Source: Paenibacillus kyungheensis (lineage in GTDB: Bacteria > Bacillota > Bacilli > Paenibacillales > Paenibacillaceae). From it: a stretch of DNA of 64,000 bases. The notes below the pieces were generated by a model that was not told where the DNA came from, searched no databases, and was given only the letters and a program-made list of their open reading frames with translations. The translations under genes and the position numbers were made by a program. Location: the NCBI RefSeq assembly GCF_028606985.1, contig NZ_CP117416.1, positions 1,650,001 through 1,714,000 of the forward strand, in the 5' to 3' direction. Below are positions 37,529 to 49,708 of the stretch, piece after piece (the first letter of the stretch is position 1; each line of letters begins with the position of its first letter).

Positions 37529-38125
37529 ATGAATATCGGGTTAACCGGAGGAATCGCCACAGGTAAAAGTTCTGTCTCGGCATGGTTATCATCCAAAGGA
37601 GCCAAGCTGATTGATGCGGATCTGATTGCGCGGGAAGTGATGATGCCGAATCATCCTGTGCTGTCTCAAGTGGTAGAACGCTTTGGCGCAGACATGTTGC
37701 AAGCAGACGGAACACTGAATCGCAAAAAGTTAGGGGAACATATCTTCACCCATCCAGAAGAACGGAAGTCGCTTGAAGATATTACCCATCCAGCGATTCG
37801 TGAATTGATTCAGACACGTACGGTAGAGTTAGAACAGCAGTATCCAGATACACTGGTTGTAGCAGATATTCCGCTGTTGTTGGAAGCCAAAGGGGTCTAT
37901 ACGTTTGATCAGATTATGGTCGTATATGTGCCTCAGCCTGTTCAATTACAGCGTCTGATCTCACGTGATGGACTTACTGAAGAACAAGCCTGGAAACGGA
38001 TTAACGCTCAGATGGATATTGAGCAAAAGAAAAAAGTAGCTGACATTGTAATTGATAATAGCGGTACCCTTGAGGACACGTATGCTCAATTGGAACAGTT
38101 CTGGCAGAGTAAAGGTCTTTCATGA
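37529..38125 (+). CDS. coaE: Dephospho-CoA kinase
   Basis: Last step of coenzyme A synthesis, phosphorylating dephospho-CoA. The P-loop is GLTGGIATGKSSVS; DADLIAREVM, ITHPAIRE, VADIPLLLEAKG and INAQMDIEQKKKVADIVIDNSG are family motifs. 198 residues. Its TGA stop overlaps the next ATG (ATGA), coupling it to the transglycosylase gene. Confidence 0.96.
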   Translation: MNIGLTGGIATGKSSVSAWLSSKGAKLIDADLIAREVMMPNHPVLSQVVERFGADMLQADGTLNRKKLGEHIFTHPEERKSLEDITHPAIRELIQTRTVELEQQYPDTLVVADIPLLLEAKGVYTFDQIMVVYVPQPVQLQRLISRDGLTEEQAWKRINAQMDIEQKKKVADIVIDNSGTLEDTYAQLEQFWQSKGLS

Positions 38126-38685
38126 AGAAATTGGTTCGTAAACGATTTCTTTTACCGCTATTCGTGCTTGTTGTGATTGTGGTTTTTTTCAATAGTCGCT
38201 GGCTAGGATGGATTTATCCGATAGAGTATAAAGAAGAGATTCGTGCGCATGCTTCTGCTTATGAAGTCGATCCTTTTCTAGTCGCTTCTATTATTCGAGT
38301 CGAGACTAACTTTAAGCCCAGTATGGAATCCAAAAAAGGCGCACTCGGTATTATGCAACTGATGCCGAATACGGCGCAATGGATTATGGAGCAAGCGCAC
38401 TTGGACAACATGTCACTGGAAACGGTCAAGCATGAGATCGATCCGAATATTCAGATTGGTACATGGTATCTTAGACAGCTTAATCGTCAGTTCGGCGGTA
38501 ACAAAATTGCTGTAATTGCTGCCTATAATGCGGGTCCTGGTAATGTAAAATCATGGCTAAGTTCCGGCAAATGGGACGGTACATTAGAAGATGTCAAAGA
38601 TATTCCTTTCGGGGAAACGAGACATTATGTCCAACGTGTATTATATTATTATAAGCAGTATACTGAATTATACGATGCCTTTTAG
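38122..38685 (+). CDS. Membrane-anchored lytic transglycosylase
   Basis: Soluble lytic transglycosylase-type (SLT) murein hydrolase, 187 residues. An N-terminal basic stretch and membrane anchor (about 9-27) precede an SLT domain with VASIIRVETNFKP (catalytic Glu), SKKGALGIMQLMPNTAQWI and VIAAYNAGPGNVKSWL. It cleaves peptidoglycan glycan strands outside the membrane. Overlap with coaE by four bases indicates coupling; a B. subtilis relative sits in the same neighbourhood. Confidence 0.9.
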   Translation: MKKLVRKRFLLPLFVLVVIVVFFNSRWLGWIYPIEYKEEIRAHASAYEVDPFLVASIIRVETNFKPSMESKKGALGIMQLMPNTAQWIMEQAHLDNMSLETVKHEIDPNIQIGTWYLRQLNRQFGGNKIAVIAAYNAGPGNVKSWLSSGKWDGTLEDVKDIPFGETRHYVQRVLYYYKQYTELYDAF

Positions 38686-38808
38686 ATCGAACAAGCACTA
38701 TGTTGGATTCTGTAACTCATATTTACTCACATCCTGAATATATATGCATGAACTTAACTGAAATGATGTCCGAATGAACGGTTGGCGAGAAAGGAAGTGA
38801 CGTGAGCA

Positions 38809-39288
38809 ATGAAATGTCCATATTGCAGTCACAATGGAACCAAGGTGCTGGATTCCCGTCCAGCCAATGATAATAAATCGATTCGTCGTAGACGTGAGTG
38901 TGAAAGTTGCAATCGCCGTTTTACGACGTTCGAGATGGTGGAAGAAACACCGCTAATTGTGATCAAAAAAGATGGAAGTCGTGAAGAATTTAGTCGCGAC
39001 AAAATCCTGCGCGGTCTGATTCGCGCTTGTGAGAAACGTCCGGTATCGGTAGATCAACTGGATATGATCGTCTCTGAAGTGGAAAAAAGTCTACATACTA
39101 CAGCGATGGCAGAAGTGGAAAGTCGTGCTGTAGGCGAATTAGTCATGGAACAGTTGTATCCTGTCGATGAAGTAGCTTATGTGCGGTTTGCTTCGGTATA
39201 TCGTCAATTTAAAGATATTAATATGTTTATGAAAGAACTCAAAGGTCTGCTGTCAAAAGAAGACGAGAGCGATAGCTCAAATAGCTAA
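38809..39288 (+). CDS. nrdR: Transcriptional repressor NrdR
   Basis: Repressor of ribonucleotide reductase genes, 159 residues. The zinc ribbon is [18 protein letters not shown] with [12 protein letters not shown], and the ATP-cone domain (about 49-139) starts [16 protein letters not shown]. It senses dATP/ATP and binds NrdR boxes before nrd operons, none of which is in this window. The family location after coaE in Bacillota agrees. Confidence 0.95.
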   Translation: MKCPYCSHNGTKVLDSRPANDNKSIRRRRECESCNRRFTTFEMVEETPLIVIKKDGSREEFSRDKILRGLIRACEKRPVSVDQLDMIVSEVEKSLHTTAMAEVESRAVGELVMEQLYPVDEVAYVRFASVYRQFKDINMFMKELKGLLSKEDESDSSNS

Positions 39289-39350
39289 TTCCTGTTAGAT
39301 CGCATTAAGATTGCTAATAAAGGTATGAACGTCTATTGTATATTTCAAAA

Positions 39351-39389
39351 AAAGAGCACTTCTACAGTAACAAGTAGAGTGCTCTTTTT
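39351..39389. terminator. Bidirectional terminator after nrdR
   Basis: AAAGAGCACT-CTAC pairs with GTAG-AGTGCTCTTT with T-runs on both strands; it serves nrdR and the convergent LysR gene. Confidence 0.9.
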
Positions 39390-39496
39390 GGCATATTGCA
39401 TATTCTTGTGATCCCATATTTATACATGGCGATTGCGATATGGGAGCATGGAAGCAACGAATATTTATGATTGAATCCATATCGAATTGAAGCTTA

Positions 39497-40378
39497 CTAT
39501 TCACGGAGATTTTTAAAATACTTCCGAACTTCTTCTACAAACAGTTGCTGCATACCGCTGTTATATTTGATACGCCGGGGTTGTAAAATGCCAATCTGCA
39601 AATGGTGATCTACAGAAGGGAAAGGTAAAACAGTATACGTATCATCTACACTCAAAGAAGACGGTACAATCCCGATCCCATTTAATTGTTCAGCATAAAG
39701 CGGAATTAAAGAAAGTTGATTAATTGTGTAAAATAACGGTTCTTGCTCATACGTTCTAAAAGCTTTTTCCACCTGAAAGCGATACTTGCACGACGATTGT
39801 CCGATAATCAACAAATGTGATAATAACTCGTCGATAGTCACTGCTTGGGTATTCGCCAATACATGATTAGCCGGTATAATCAGCGAGATTGATTCTTGTT
39901 GTAAAGGTTCAAATACATAATCGTGAGACGACTCCGAATCTGCACATAAAGCTAACGATATTTTCTCCTGCTGTAGACACTCTTGCAAAAAATCCGAATT
40001 ACCCACAGTAATCTCATAAGTGATTTTGGGTCGATATTGCCGAAATTGATATAAAATAGCTGGCAAATAACGATCTGCCCATGTCTCTGTGACACCGATC
40101 CGTAAAGTACCTATTTCTTCTTCATTCAATTGCTTGGCTATATCACCAACATACCGCCAGTGATGGATTAATTGATCGACCTGTTCAGCAAATCGTTGCC
40201 CGGCAGGTGTTAAGGTCGCTTCCCAATTACGATAAAACAAAGTCAATCCTAATTCTTTTTCTAATCGTTTGATCTGGTTAGTAATTGTTGATTGAGCATA
40301 ATTCAGCTTTTCGGCTGCTCTAGCAAAAGTACCTTCTTGCATGACGGTCTGAAAAGCAATCAATTCTGTTAGATCCAT
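39497..40378 (-). CDS. LysR-family regulator
   Basis: LysR-type transcriptional regulator, 293 residues. The N-terminal winged helix is visible (AFQTVMQEGTFARAAEKLNYAQSTITNQIKRLEKELG) across residues about 8-44, with the helix-turn-helix core AAEKLNYAQSTITNQIKRLE. A periplasmic-binding-like effector domain follows (about 90-290). It is divergent from the tautomerase/aldo-keto reductase pair across 166 bases, where GAATA and TATTC arms flank 15 bases near 40467-40491; by LysR convention it probably controls that pair. AGGAGGTG lies upstream of the ATG. Confidence 0.9.
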   Translation of the reverse strand: MDLTELIAFQTVMQEGTFARAAEKLNYAQSTITNQIKRLEKELGLTLFYRNWEATLTPAGQRFAEQVDQLIHHWRYVGDIAKQLNEEEIGTLRIGVTETWADRYLPAILYQFRQYRPKITYEITVGNSDFLQECLQQEKISLALCADSESSHDYVFEPLQQESISLIIPANHVLANTQAVTIDELLSHLLIIGQSSCKYRFQVEKAFRTYEQEPLFYTINQLSLIPLYAEQLNGIGIVPSSLSVDDTYTVLPFPSVDHHLQIGILQPRRIKYNSGMQQLFVEEVRKYFKNLRE

Positions 40379-40544
40379 AATGCACCTCCTTAGTACATTT
40401 TCCTTTTGTTATCTTCATCGGTAAAATGAATGATCTTTATGATTATTATCTATTATATAAATAAAGAGAATATAGATACAATCATAGTATTCATAAAAGC
40501 TTGTATCAGTATCAACCAATTCAATCGTATGGAGGATCAGCGAT

Positions 40545-40940
40545 ATGCCATTTACAAGAGTAAGTTATAGGCATAATCAGTACAATGCAGAACAGTTACA
40601 ACAGATGAGTCAGGTTATTTTATCCGCTTTAGTCGATTGTTTCGATGTACCGGAGAATGATTGTTTTCAAGTCTTTCATAGTCATCAGCCAGAACAGTTT
40701 GTATATGATCGACATTATTTACAAGGAGATCGTTCAGATGGATTATTATATATCCAGATTACTTTGAAGTCTGGTCGAGGTGTGGTCAAGAAGACAAATC
40801 TGTATAAACAGTTAGCAACAGCGTTAGCACAACAAGTGGGTATTCGGATCGAAGATGTATTTATTATATTGGTCGAGACTGAATTCGAAGACTGGTCATT
40901 TGGAAGTGGATTGGCACAGATGGTTAAGGAGAACAATTGA
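40545..40940 (+). CDS. Tautomerase-family protein
   Basis: Tautomerase_2-like protein, 131 residues. Pro2, which becomes the N-terminal catalytic proline after Met removal, is present (MPFTRVSYRHNQY). The middle holds FQVFHSHQPEQFVYDRHYL, DGLLYIQITLKSGR and a C-terminal VFIILVETEFEDWSFGSGLAQ. Family members convert keto-enol tautomers or dehalogenate; substrate unknown. The next gene starts on the base after its stop, so it is coupled to the aldo/keto reductase. Confidence 0.85.
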   Translation: MPFTRVSYRHNQYNAEQLQQMSQVILSALVDCFDVPENDCFQVFHSHQPEQFVYDRHYLQGDRSDGLLYIQITLKSGRGVVKKTNLYKQLATALAQQVGIRIEDVFIILVETEFEDWSFGSGLAQMVKENN

Positions 40941-41903
40941 ATGGATAAGCAGATATTAGGTAAATCGAATATTCCAGTATCCAAAGTAGGTCTGGGAACG
41001 ATGGCATTTGGAAGATGGATCGATGCATCTGCTTCACAACGTATTATAGATCATAGTCTAGATATCGGTATGACTCTGATCGACACTGCTAACTTTTATG
41101 GAAAAAGGCAAGATATCGATCATATCGGAGATGGATTAGGCGAGCAGATGATTGGGAATATTCTTAAAGGAAAACGAGATCAGGTTATACTTGCGACCAA
41201 AGTAGGCATGCGTATGGGTGAGGGCAAGATGGACGAAGGATTGTCACGCCAGCATATTACACAACAGATCGACCGTTCGCTCCAACGTCTGCAAACCGAT
41301 TATATCGATCTGTATCAAGTCCATGAGTTCGATCCTCATACTCCACTGGAAGAAACGTTATTTGTATTACATGAGCTAGTGCAACAAGGTAAAGTTAGAG
41401 CGATTGGTTATTCCAACTTTGCTGTAGATCAGCTACGTTCTGCTTATGAGATCAGTCATACACATCAATGGACAGCATGTGCTTCGATTCAATCTGAGTT
41501 CAATTTGCTTGCTCGTGCAGTAGAACAAGAAGTATTTCCTTACTGTGAGCAAGTGGGTATCGGCAAGATTATTTACAGCCCATTAGCAAGAGGGATATTA
41601 GCAGGACGGTATAGATCACTGCAAGAGATTCCTGTAGAAAGTCGCCTGGCTAAGGGAGAAGAACGGATTAAGCACTATTTTACCAACGAGAACTTCGCCA
41701 AAGTCGATACGTACCGTCAAATAGCAGAAGAAATAGGATGTACGCTGGTGCAGTTAGTACTCTGGTGGACAATCGAACATCCGCAAGTTGATTCGATGCT
41801 GATCGGAGCAAGTCGTACAGCGCATATCGATGAAATAGAGCAAGTTCTACAATTTGGAGCTATGTCTGCATCATTAAGAGAACATATAGCATCTATTCAT
41901 TGA
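40941..41903 (+). CDS. Aldo/keto reductase
   Basis: NADPH-dependent aldo/keto reductase, 320 residues. The catalytic tetrad is visible as Asp in LIDTANFYG, the Tyr in the same stretch, Lys in LATKVGM and His in YQVHEFD. Further family motifs are VRAIGYSNFA, IQSEFNLLAR and IYSPLARGILAGRY. AAGGAG at the end of the tautomerase gene serves as its ribosome site. With the tautomerase and divergent LysR it forms a small regulated unit of unknown pathway. Confidence 0.9.
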   Translation: MDKQILGKSNIPVSKVGLGTMAFGRWIDASASQRIIDHSLDIGMTLIDTANFYGKRQDIDHIGDGLGEQMIGNILKGKRDQVILATKVGMRMGEGKMDEGLSRQHITQQIDRSLQRLQTDYIDLYQVHEFDPHTPLEETLFVLHELVQQGKVRAIGYSNFAVDQLRSAYEISHTHQWTACASIQSEFNLLARAVEQEVFPYCEQVGIGKIIYSPLARGILAGRYRSLQEIPVESRLAKGEERIKHYFTNENFAKVDTYRQIAEEIGCTLVQLVLWWTIEHPQVDSMLIGASRTAHIDEIEQVLQFGAMSASLREHIASIH

Positions 41904-41926
41904 ATATTTTAAAGCAATAGAAATAT

Positions 41927-41978
41927 AAAAAAGCCCATCCCGCAATATACGAGACAAGCTTAGTAAACAATAGGGATG
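41927..41978 (-). terminator. Probable terminator of tRNA-Leu
   Basis: On the minus strand CATCCC (plus 41973-41978) can pair with GGGATG (plus 41936-41941), followed by GGCTTTTTT. The loop is long, so the prediction is moderate. Confidence 0.4.
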
Positions 41979-42060
41979 CGGTCAAGAGGACTCGAACCTC
42001 CACGGGGGTAAGCCCACACGGACCTGAACCGTGCGCGTCTGCCAATTCCGCCATGACCGC
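41977..42060 (-). tRNA. tRNA-Leu(CAG)
   Basis: Class II tRNA read on the minus strand: 7-bp acceptor stem GCGGTCA/TGACCGC, anticodon stem CACGG/CCGTG with loop TTCAGGT (anticodon CAG), a long variable arm (GTGGGCTTACCCCCGTG region) and T-loop GGTTCGAGTCC. The discriminator is A; CCA is not encoded. Confidence 0.95.
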
Positions 42061-42208
42061 GAATATGTAACTTCCACATTAATCATGAAGTATGTCTAAG
42101 AAGTCAATGTGGGAGTGGTGAATAAATCACCGTAAGTACGATTATATCGGATTTGAAAAGTGAATACAAGTTTTTTTGCTTGTTGTATCAACGTAATTAG
42201 CATGTAAC

Positions 42209-42281
42209 AAAAAACAACGATGAATCATATAAGCTGTTCCCAATATCTATCAAAAGGGACGCTGATTCACCGTTGTTTTTT
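42209..42281. terminator. Terminator after iron-binding lipoprotein gene
   Basis: AAAAAACAACG-TGAATCA arm pairs with TGATTCA-CGTTGTTTTTT arm around a loop containing GTTCCC/GGGAC. T-run on both strands. Confidence 0.85.
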
Positions 42282-42328
42282 ACATAAGCAATTTTGTTAT
42301 AAAATCATCATTCAGAAGACTGACTAGA

Positions 42329-43303
42329 TTAAGAGTTACCTTCTACTTTTTTCAAAATCGTTTCTAATACATACGTTTTAGCAGGAGGGGTATTATTGAA
42401 AAAGGAAGGATCTACAATATAGACATGCCCGTTTTGTACGGCTGTTAATTGATTCCATGTAGCACCATCTGCTGTAGCTGTCATGCGTTTGTTCAATGCT
42501 TCTGGTGTATCGTTTTTAACCCCTGTAGAGATAAACAGATAATCTGGATTGATACTTTGCAATTGCGCAACTGTGGCTGGAGCAGATACTGTATCTGTTG
42601 GCAAAGTAGCTGGAGCTTTCAGTGCCATATCCTGATACATCACTTCACCGACACCATTTTTGGCATTGTTGTATAATGTCATACCGTTTTTGGTGATGGA
42701 AGCCGCTGCTACAGTGGATGTACCGATAATCGGGGTTAGCTTCGATTTGCTTGCATTGGTTGCTTGCTGAAATGCATTCAAGAACTGCTTCACTGCGGTC
42801 TCTTTATCAACGATCGTACCATAGTTATACAGCTCACTACGCCAATCATTCATTTGCGCAATATAGATTGTAGGTGCGATTTTGGACAATTCATCGTATA
42901 CGGCACGATCGCTATTATTGGTAAAGATCAGATCAGGCTTTTGCCCTTTGAGTGCAGATAGATTGATGTCTGTACCTTCGCCTTCGATCAGTGAAATATT
43001 GTTCTTTTCTTCATCTGTCATATAGATAGGAAAAGGATTGCTTTCAGTCGGCTTAGGAGCCAGTGCCACATTCACATCAATCGCATTCAGGTAATCCAGT
43101 GCATACTGGCTAGTGACTGCGATACGCTTTGGAGATACAGGAATACTAACGGTTCCAAAAGAATCATTGATCGGCATCGTTTTGATCCCGTTTGGATTGA
43201 AAATATCGGCACGCGTTTCTTTAGGCTGTCCGCAAGCCGTCAAAAAAACCAACATTAGGAGTAATCCCAATCCTGCTTTGGCATAAGTGGTATTAAATTT
43301 CAA
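42329..43303 (-). CDS. Iron-siderophore ABC substrate-binding lipoprotein
   Basis: FeuA/YclQ-type substrate-binding lipoprotein, 324 residues. The signal peptide ends in the lipobox LTAC, with the mature N-terminus CGQPKETR. The body is a class III periplasmic-binding fold with RIAVTSQYALDYLNAI, KGQKPDLIFT, INPDYLFISTG and WNQLTAVQNGHVYIVD near the end. It would capture a ferric siderophore at the membrane surface. No permease or ATPase gene is adjacent and I see no Fur box. The TTG start has AGAGG about eight bases upstream. Confidence 0.87.
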   Translation of the reverse strand: MKFNTTYAKAGLGLLLMLVFLTACGQPKETRADIFNPNGIKTMPINDSFGTVSIPVSPKRIAVTSQYALDYLNAIDVNVALAPKPTESNPFPIYMTDEEKNNISLIEGEGTDINLSALKGQKPDLIFTNNSDRAVYDELSKIAPTIYIAQMNDWRSELYNYGTIVDKETAVKQFLNAFQQATNASKSKLTPIIGTSTVAAASITKNGMTLYNNAKNGVGEVMYQDMALKAPATLPTDTVSAPATVAQLQSINPDYLFISTGVKNDTPEALNKRMTATADGATWNQLTAVQNGHVYIVDPSFFNNTPPAKTYVLETILKKVEGNS

Positions 43304-43442
43304 TGCTTTCGCCTCTTTTCTGAGTACTATACTTCATTATACCAATACACACAGAACCAAAGTCAACGCTTACGCTCAACTGTCACCCGCTTGTCACAGA
43401 CTGCGGTGTTACGAGTATGAATTGAGGTTGCAGATAAGGAAA

Positions 43443-45065
43443 TTATCTTATTAATAACTCTAATATTTCATTTCTGAATTTAACTTCAATTTTATCTTTA
43501 AAAACAATAATTTGTTCTATTACATTTTTAAGCATTGATTTTTTTTCTACATAATTATTATTTTTAAAAATTTCAGTCCAATTAGTAATTGTATTAAAAA
43601 AATTTTCTATCCTATCAAATTCATCTGCCATATTTCTAATATTGTTTTGTAAATTACGAATAGATCGATCAAAAGATTTAACTAAATTTTCTTTATCTTC
43701 AATCAACTCGCTTAATAATTTGACTGAAAAAGAACTTTCTCCGAGAATACTTTTAGGTACTTCTTGTTTCAAAGAATACAACTCTTTATACACTTGTTCT
43801 AAATCAGTATGCTGTGCTTTTAATTCTTTTTTTAGTTTTATATAATTATCATTTTCATAAACTTCAACTGAAATTTTATTACTGATCTTGCTAAATTCCT
43901 GTACTAATATATTTACTTGTTCTATAACATTGTCTTCAATTTTGGTTTGAGAATATAGTGTTTGTCCGGAACATTCAATTTTGCTTAATGCTTTACCACT
44001 ACAACGGTAGTTTGCTTTTTTAGATTTTTTTATTGTTCCATCAACTAGCCTATATGTTTTACTACAGTAAGTTGTGGTTAAGGGAGAACCACAATATCCA
44101 CATTTAATCATGCCTACAAGTAGAAGAGGACTATTAGATACATTATTTCTCTTATAATTAGGATTTTTTATTTTAGCAGGTGAACGAGCACTTCTAAGAG
44201 ATTGAACATAATCAAATTCAGCTTCTTCAATAATAATTAATTCTTTCACTTGTAATTTAGGAAGAGTCCATTCAGATTTTGGTTGAGTTTTAAAAATTCC
44301 TTCTTTAGAGGTCCTTTTCCCATAGCTAGGATATCCTTTGTAAATAGGATTTCGAAGAATAAAATTAATAGAGCCTGTGTTCCATCTTCCACCTGTAGAC
44401 GTAGTTATATTTTTTTCATTAAGATGTTTTGCAATCTTATTACTTCCATATCCCAATTCTTTGACAAGTCTAAATATTTTCTTAATAGTAAGACTATTTA
44501 TAGGATCAATAGTAAGTTTCATTACGGTATGACCTTTTTTGTTTGTATGATCAGCTTTAACCAACTTGTAACCAAAAGGTGCAGTTCCACCGCGATAAAT
44601 ACCTTCTTTGGACATCTGTTCATGTTTCTCAGTAACACGCATTGAAATATTAATAGACTCTTGATGAGCATTTTCAATTAAGTTAGAGGCGACTATTGAT
44701 TTTTCTTCTATTAGAGGAAACTTTCCTTCTTTAACTGACCATACTTCAATATTGTGTGCTTGCAACCACTGTATTAATTCGGAGACTTCATCTAATTTGC
44801 GACCAAAACGATCAAACATAAAACAAATCACAGCATCAAAATGATTATTTTGAACATCTAATTTTAAACGTTGAATTTCATCTCTTTTTTCCATAGCAAC
44901 TGTAAATCCTGAAATTGCTTTTTCCTTGTACTCTTTGATAAGAGACCAGTTCTGTTTATGTATAAAATCTTCACAAGCTTTTTTTTGTAAAAGGATATCA
45001 TCTCCATCTAATTGTAATATTGTTGAGACTCTATAAAATGCAACTACACGTTTAATTGATGCCAT
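43443..45065 (-). CDS. Large serine recombinase
   Basis: Site-specific recombinase of 540 residues. The resolvase catalytic domain has YRVSTILQ (catalytic Ser) and FMFDRFGRKLDE, a recombinase domain has GGTAPFGYKLV and NPIYKGYPSYGKR, a zinc ribbon uses CGYCGSPL and YRCSGK with ECSG, and a long coiled coil covers about residues 385-470. All catalytic motifs are intact. The gene is far more AT-rich than its neighbours, indicating recent acquisition. AGGAGG lies upstream of the ATG. It lies 121 bases from tRNA-Ala, but no cargo or clear attachment repeat is visible. Confidence 0.92.
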   Translation of the reverse strand: MASIKRVVAFYRVSTILQLDGDDILLQKKACEDFIHKQNWSLIKEYKEKAISGFTVAMEKRDEIQRLKLDVQNNHFDAVICFMFDRFGRKLDEVSELIQWLQAHNIEVWSVKEGKFPLIEEKSIVASNLIENAHQESINISMRVTEKHEQMSKEGIYRGGTAPFGYKLVKADHTNKKGHTVMKLTIDPINSLTIKKIFRLVKELGYGSNKIAKHLNEKNITTSTGGRWNTGSINFILRNPIYKGYPSYGKRTSKEGIFKTQPKSEWTLPKLQVKELIIIEEAEFDYVQSLRSARSPAKIKNPNYKRNNVSNSPLLLVGMIKCGYCGSPLTTTYCSKTYRLVDGTIKKSKKANYRCSGKALSKIECSGQTLYSQTKIEDNVIEQVNILVQEFSKISNKISVEVYENDNYIKLKKELKAQHTDLEQVYKELYSLKQEVPKSILGESSFSVKLLSELIEDKENLVKSFDRSIRNLQNNIRNMADEFDRIENFFNTITNWTEIFKNNNYVEKKSMLKNVIEQIIVFKDKIEVKFRNEILELLIR

Positions 45066-45186
45066 TAATCAAACCTCCTATTTAGACATATACACTTAAA
45101 TAAGTATAATCTCAATTTATGCATTGAGTAAATAATATTGACTGTTATTTTTATATATTGTAAGATATAAAAGTTGTTATATTCAT

Positions 45187-45258
45187 GGGGCGTTAGTTCA
45201 GTGGGAGAACGCTTCGCTGGCAGCGAAGAGGTCAGGGGTTCGACCCCCCTACGCTCCA
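45187..45258 (+). tRNA. tRNA-Ala(GGC)
   Basis: Acceptor GGGGCGT/ACGCTCC with one G-T pair, D stem GTTC/GAAC, anticodon stem CTTCG/CGAAG with loop CTGGCAG (anticodon GGC), T stem AGGGG/CCCCT with TTCGACC. Discriminator A, CCA not encoded. Confidence 0.95.
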
Positions 45259-45264
45259 TAAAAT

Positions 45265-45304
45265 AAAAGTCCGTTAAACACTTTTCGTGTTTAGCGGACT
45301 TTTT
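45265..45304 (+). terminator. Terminator of tRNA-Ala
   Basis: AAAAGTCCG-AAACAC pairs with GTGTTT-CGGACTTTT, followed by T-run, seven bases after the tRNA. Confidence 0.9.
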
Positions 45305-45356
45305 GCGTATAATAGGACTAATCCAAATACATATCACTTACAGGAGGTTCCAACTC

Positions 45357-45725
45357 ATGTCCTACCAACATATTACTTACACCATCGACAGCAACGGCAC
45401 GATCTACGACAACGACTCGATCGAAGCATCTGTCATTTCAGATATCGTTCTTGATTTCCAAACAGGTATCTACGATTATATCATTATCACACCAAGTCAG
45501 CCCATCGAACATAGTATCTACATACAAGCCGCTTCGGAGCAACATGAAGGGGAAGGGATGGTGATTGAGATTCGGTTGGTACCTGAAGGCGACAAATCGG
45601 CTTTTCAACATTATGCTTACCACACATCCAGTCATCAGGAAATCATTCAAATCTTATTAGATTATTGGGGAGTGCAGAAGTTACCGAATCTGGCGAACTG
45701 GCATAATATCACGAATGAATTTTAA
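45357..45725 (+). CDS. Hypothetical protein
   Basis: I do not recognise this 122-residue protein. It is acidic and rich in Ile, Tyr and His with predicted beta strands (ITYTIDSNGTIYDNDSIEA, GIYDYIIITPSQP), a central EGEGMVIEIRLVPEGDKS and a helical C-terminus (SHQEIIQILLDYWGVQKLPN). No signal peptide or membrane segment. The ATG at 45357 has CAGGAGG nine bases upstream, a good site; the earlier in-frame ATG at 45303 lies in the tRNA terminator. It sits between tRNA-Ala and the PTS leader and appears monocistronic. Confidence 0.7.
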   Translation: MSYQHITYTIDSNGTIYDNDSIEASVISDIVLDFQTGIYDYIIITPSQPIEHSIYIQAASEQHEGEGMVIEIRLVPEGDKSAFQHYAYHTSSHQEIIQILLDYWGVQKLPNLANWHNITNEF

Positions 45726-45794
45726 AATTGAATGACATTAAAAGACTTATTCGAAAAAAGAAAAGCACTCACATCTCTCTTAAAAAATAAATAA

Positions 45795-45808
45795 TGTAAG
45801 CGTATACT
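45795..45808 (+). promoter_or_regulatory. cre-like site 1, PTS leader
   Basis: TGTAAGCGTATACT matches the CcpA cre consensus at all but two defined positions. It lies upstream of the first antiterminator/terminator module. Confidence 0.45.
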
Positions 45809-45851
45809 TTTTGTCTTGCCAAATGAATCAAACGATGATATTCTTGTTTTA

Positions 45852-45878
45852 GGGATTGTTACTGAAAAGGCAAAACCC
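45852..45878 (+). promoter_or_regulatory. RAT-like antiterminator element 1 (degenerate)
   Basis: GGATTGTTACTG then AAAA then GGCAAAACCC. This matches the LicT/SacY/BglG ribonucleic antiterminator except that the apical segment is shortened and lacks CAG to pair with CTG. It overlaps the stem of terminator 1. Confidence 0.7.
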
Positions 45879-45922
45879 AGTACATGTAGCTAGGTCTGAC
45901 ATGTGTTGGGTTTTGCCTTTTT
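45867..45922 (+). terminator. Leader terminator 1
   Basis: AAGGCAAAACCCA...ACATGT pairs with ACATGT..TGGGTTTTGCC(TT), followed by T-run; mutually exclusive with RAT 1. Confidence 0.88.
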
Positions 45923-45956
45923 GCGTATTATATCTCGATCTGAAGCAATAAGTATA

Positions 45957-45984
45957 GCTTTATAGTAAGCGCTTACTATAAAGC
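45957..45984. promoter_or_regulatory. 28-bp perfect palindrome with cre core
   Basis: GCTTTATAGTAAGC followed at once by its exact complement GCTTACTATAAAGC. The core AGTAAGCGCTTACT agrees with cre at all but the outermost symmetric pair, so it could bind CcpA or another LacI-family regulator. Confidence 0.6.
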
Positions 45985-46030
45985 GAGAACCACTGCTAAG
46001 TATGTAGCTACACTCAACAAAATATCTATA

Positions 46031-46049
46031 GGATTGTTACTGGTCATGC

Positions 46050-46059
<10 letters not shown>
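46031..46059 (+). promoter_or_regulatory. RAT antiterminator element 2
   Basis: GGATTGTTACTG, GTCATGCA, GGCAAAACC: a canonical LicT-type ribonucleic antiterminator with CTG/CAG apical pairing. It overlaps terminator 2, 85 bases before the PTS gene. Confidence 0.88.
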
Positions 46060-48047
<1,988 letters not shown>

Positions 48048-48055
48048 TATACTGA

Positions 48056-49537
<1,482 letters not shown>

Positions 49538-49570
49538 AGATATTTGAATAAATTATTGCTACGATACAAT

Positions 49571-49617
49571 AAAAAGTCTGCTGTGCTCCTTAAAAAGGGG
49601 TAAGCAGACTTTTTTTA
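49571..49617 (+). terminator. Terminator of PTS/GH1 operon
   Basis: AAAAAGTCTGCT pairs with AGCAGACTTTTT, followed by T-run. Confidence 0.9.
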
Positions 49618-49708
49618 TGTTAATCAATATTTAGCAATTTAATATATTGTAATTATCTAAGCTATTAAGTCATAATAAGATGTATATAAATGACAGGGGA
49701 GAAGGAAT

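Noticed and set aside
40467-40491. GAATA/TATTC arms as a LysR operator
   Set aside because: Arms are only five bases in AT-rich DNA; mentioned with the LysR gene but not listed as a site.
43380-45150. CTCAATTTAT near 45112 and a near match on the other strand near 43424 as attachment sites of the recombinase
   Set aside because: The match is short, imperfect and in inverted orientation, whereas attL and attR should share a direct core.
45065-45337. A 90-codon minus-strand reading frame containing RRGVEPLTSSLPAKRSPTELTP
   Set aside because: It is the antisense translation of tRNA-Ala(GGC) and its terminator, a well-known annotation artefact.
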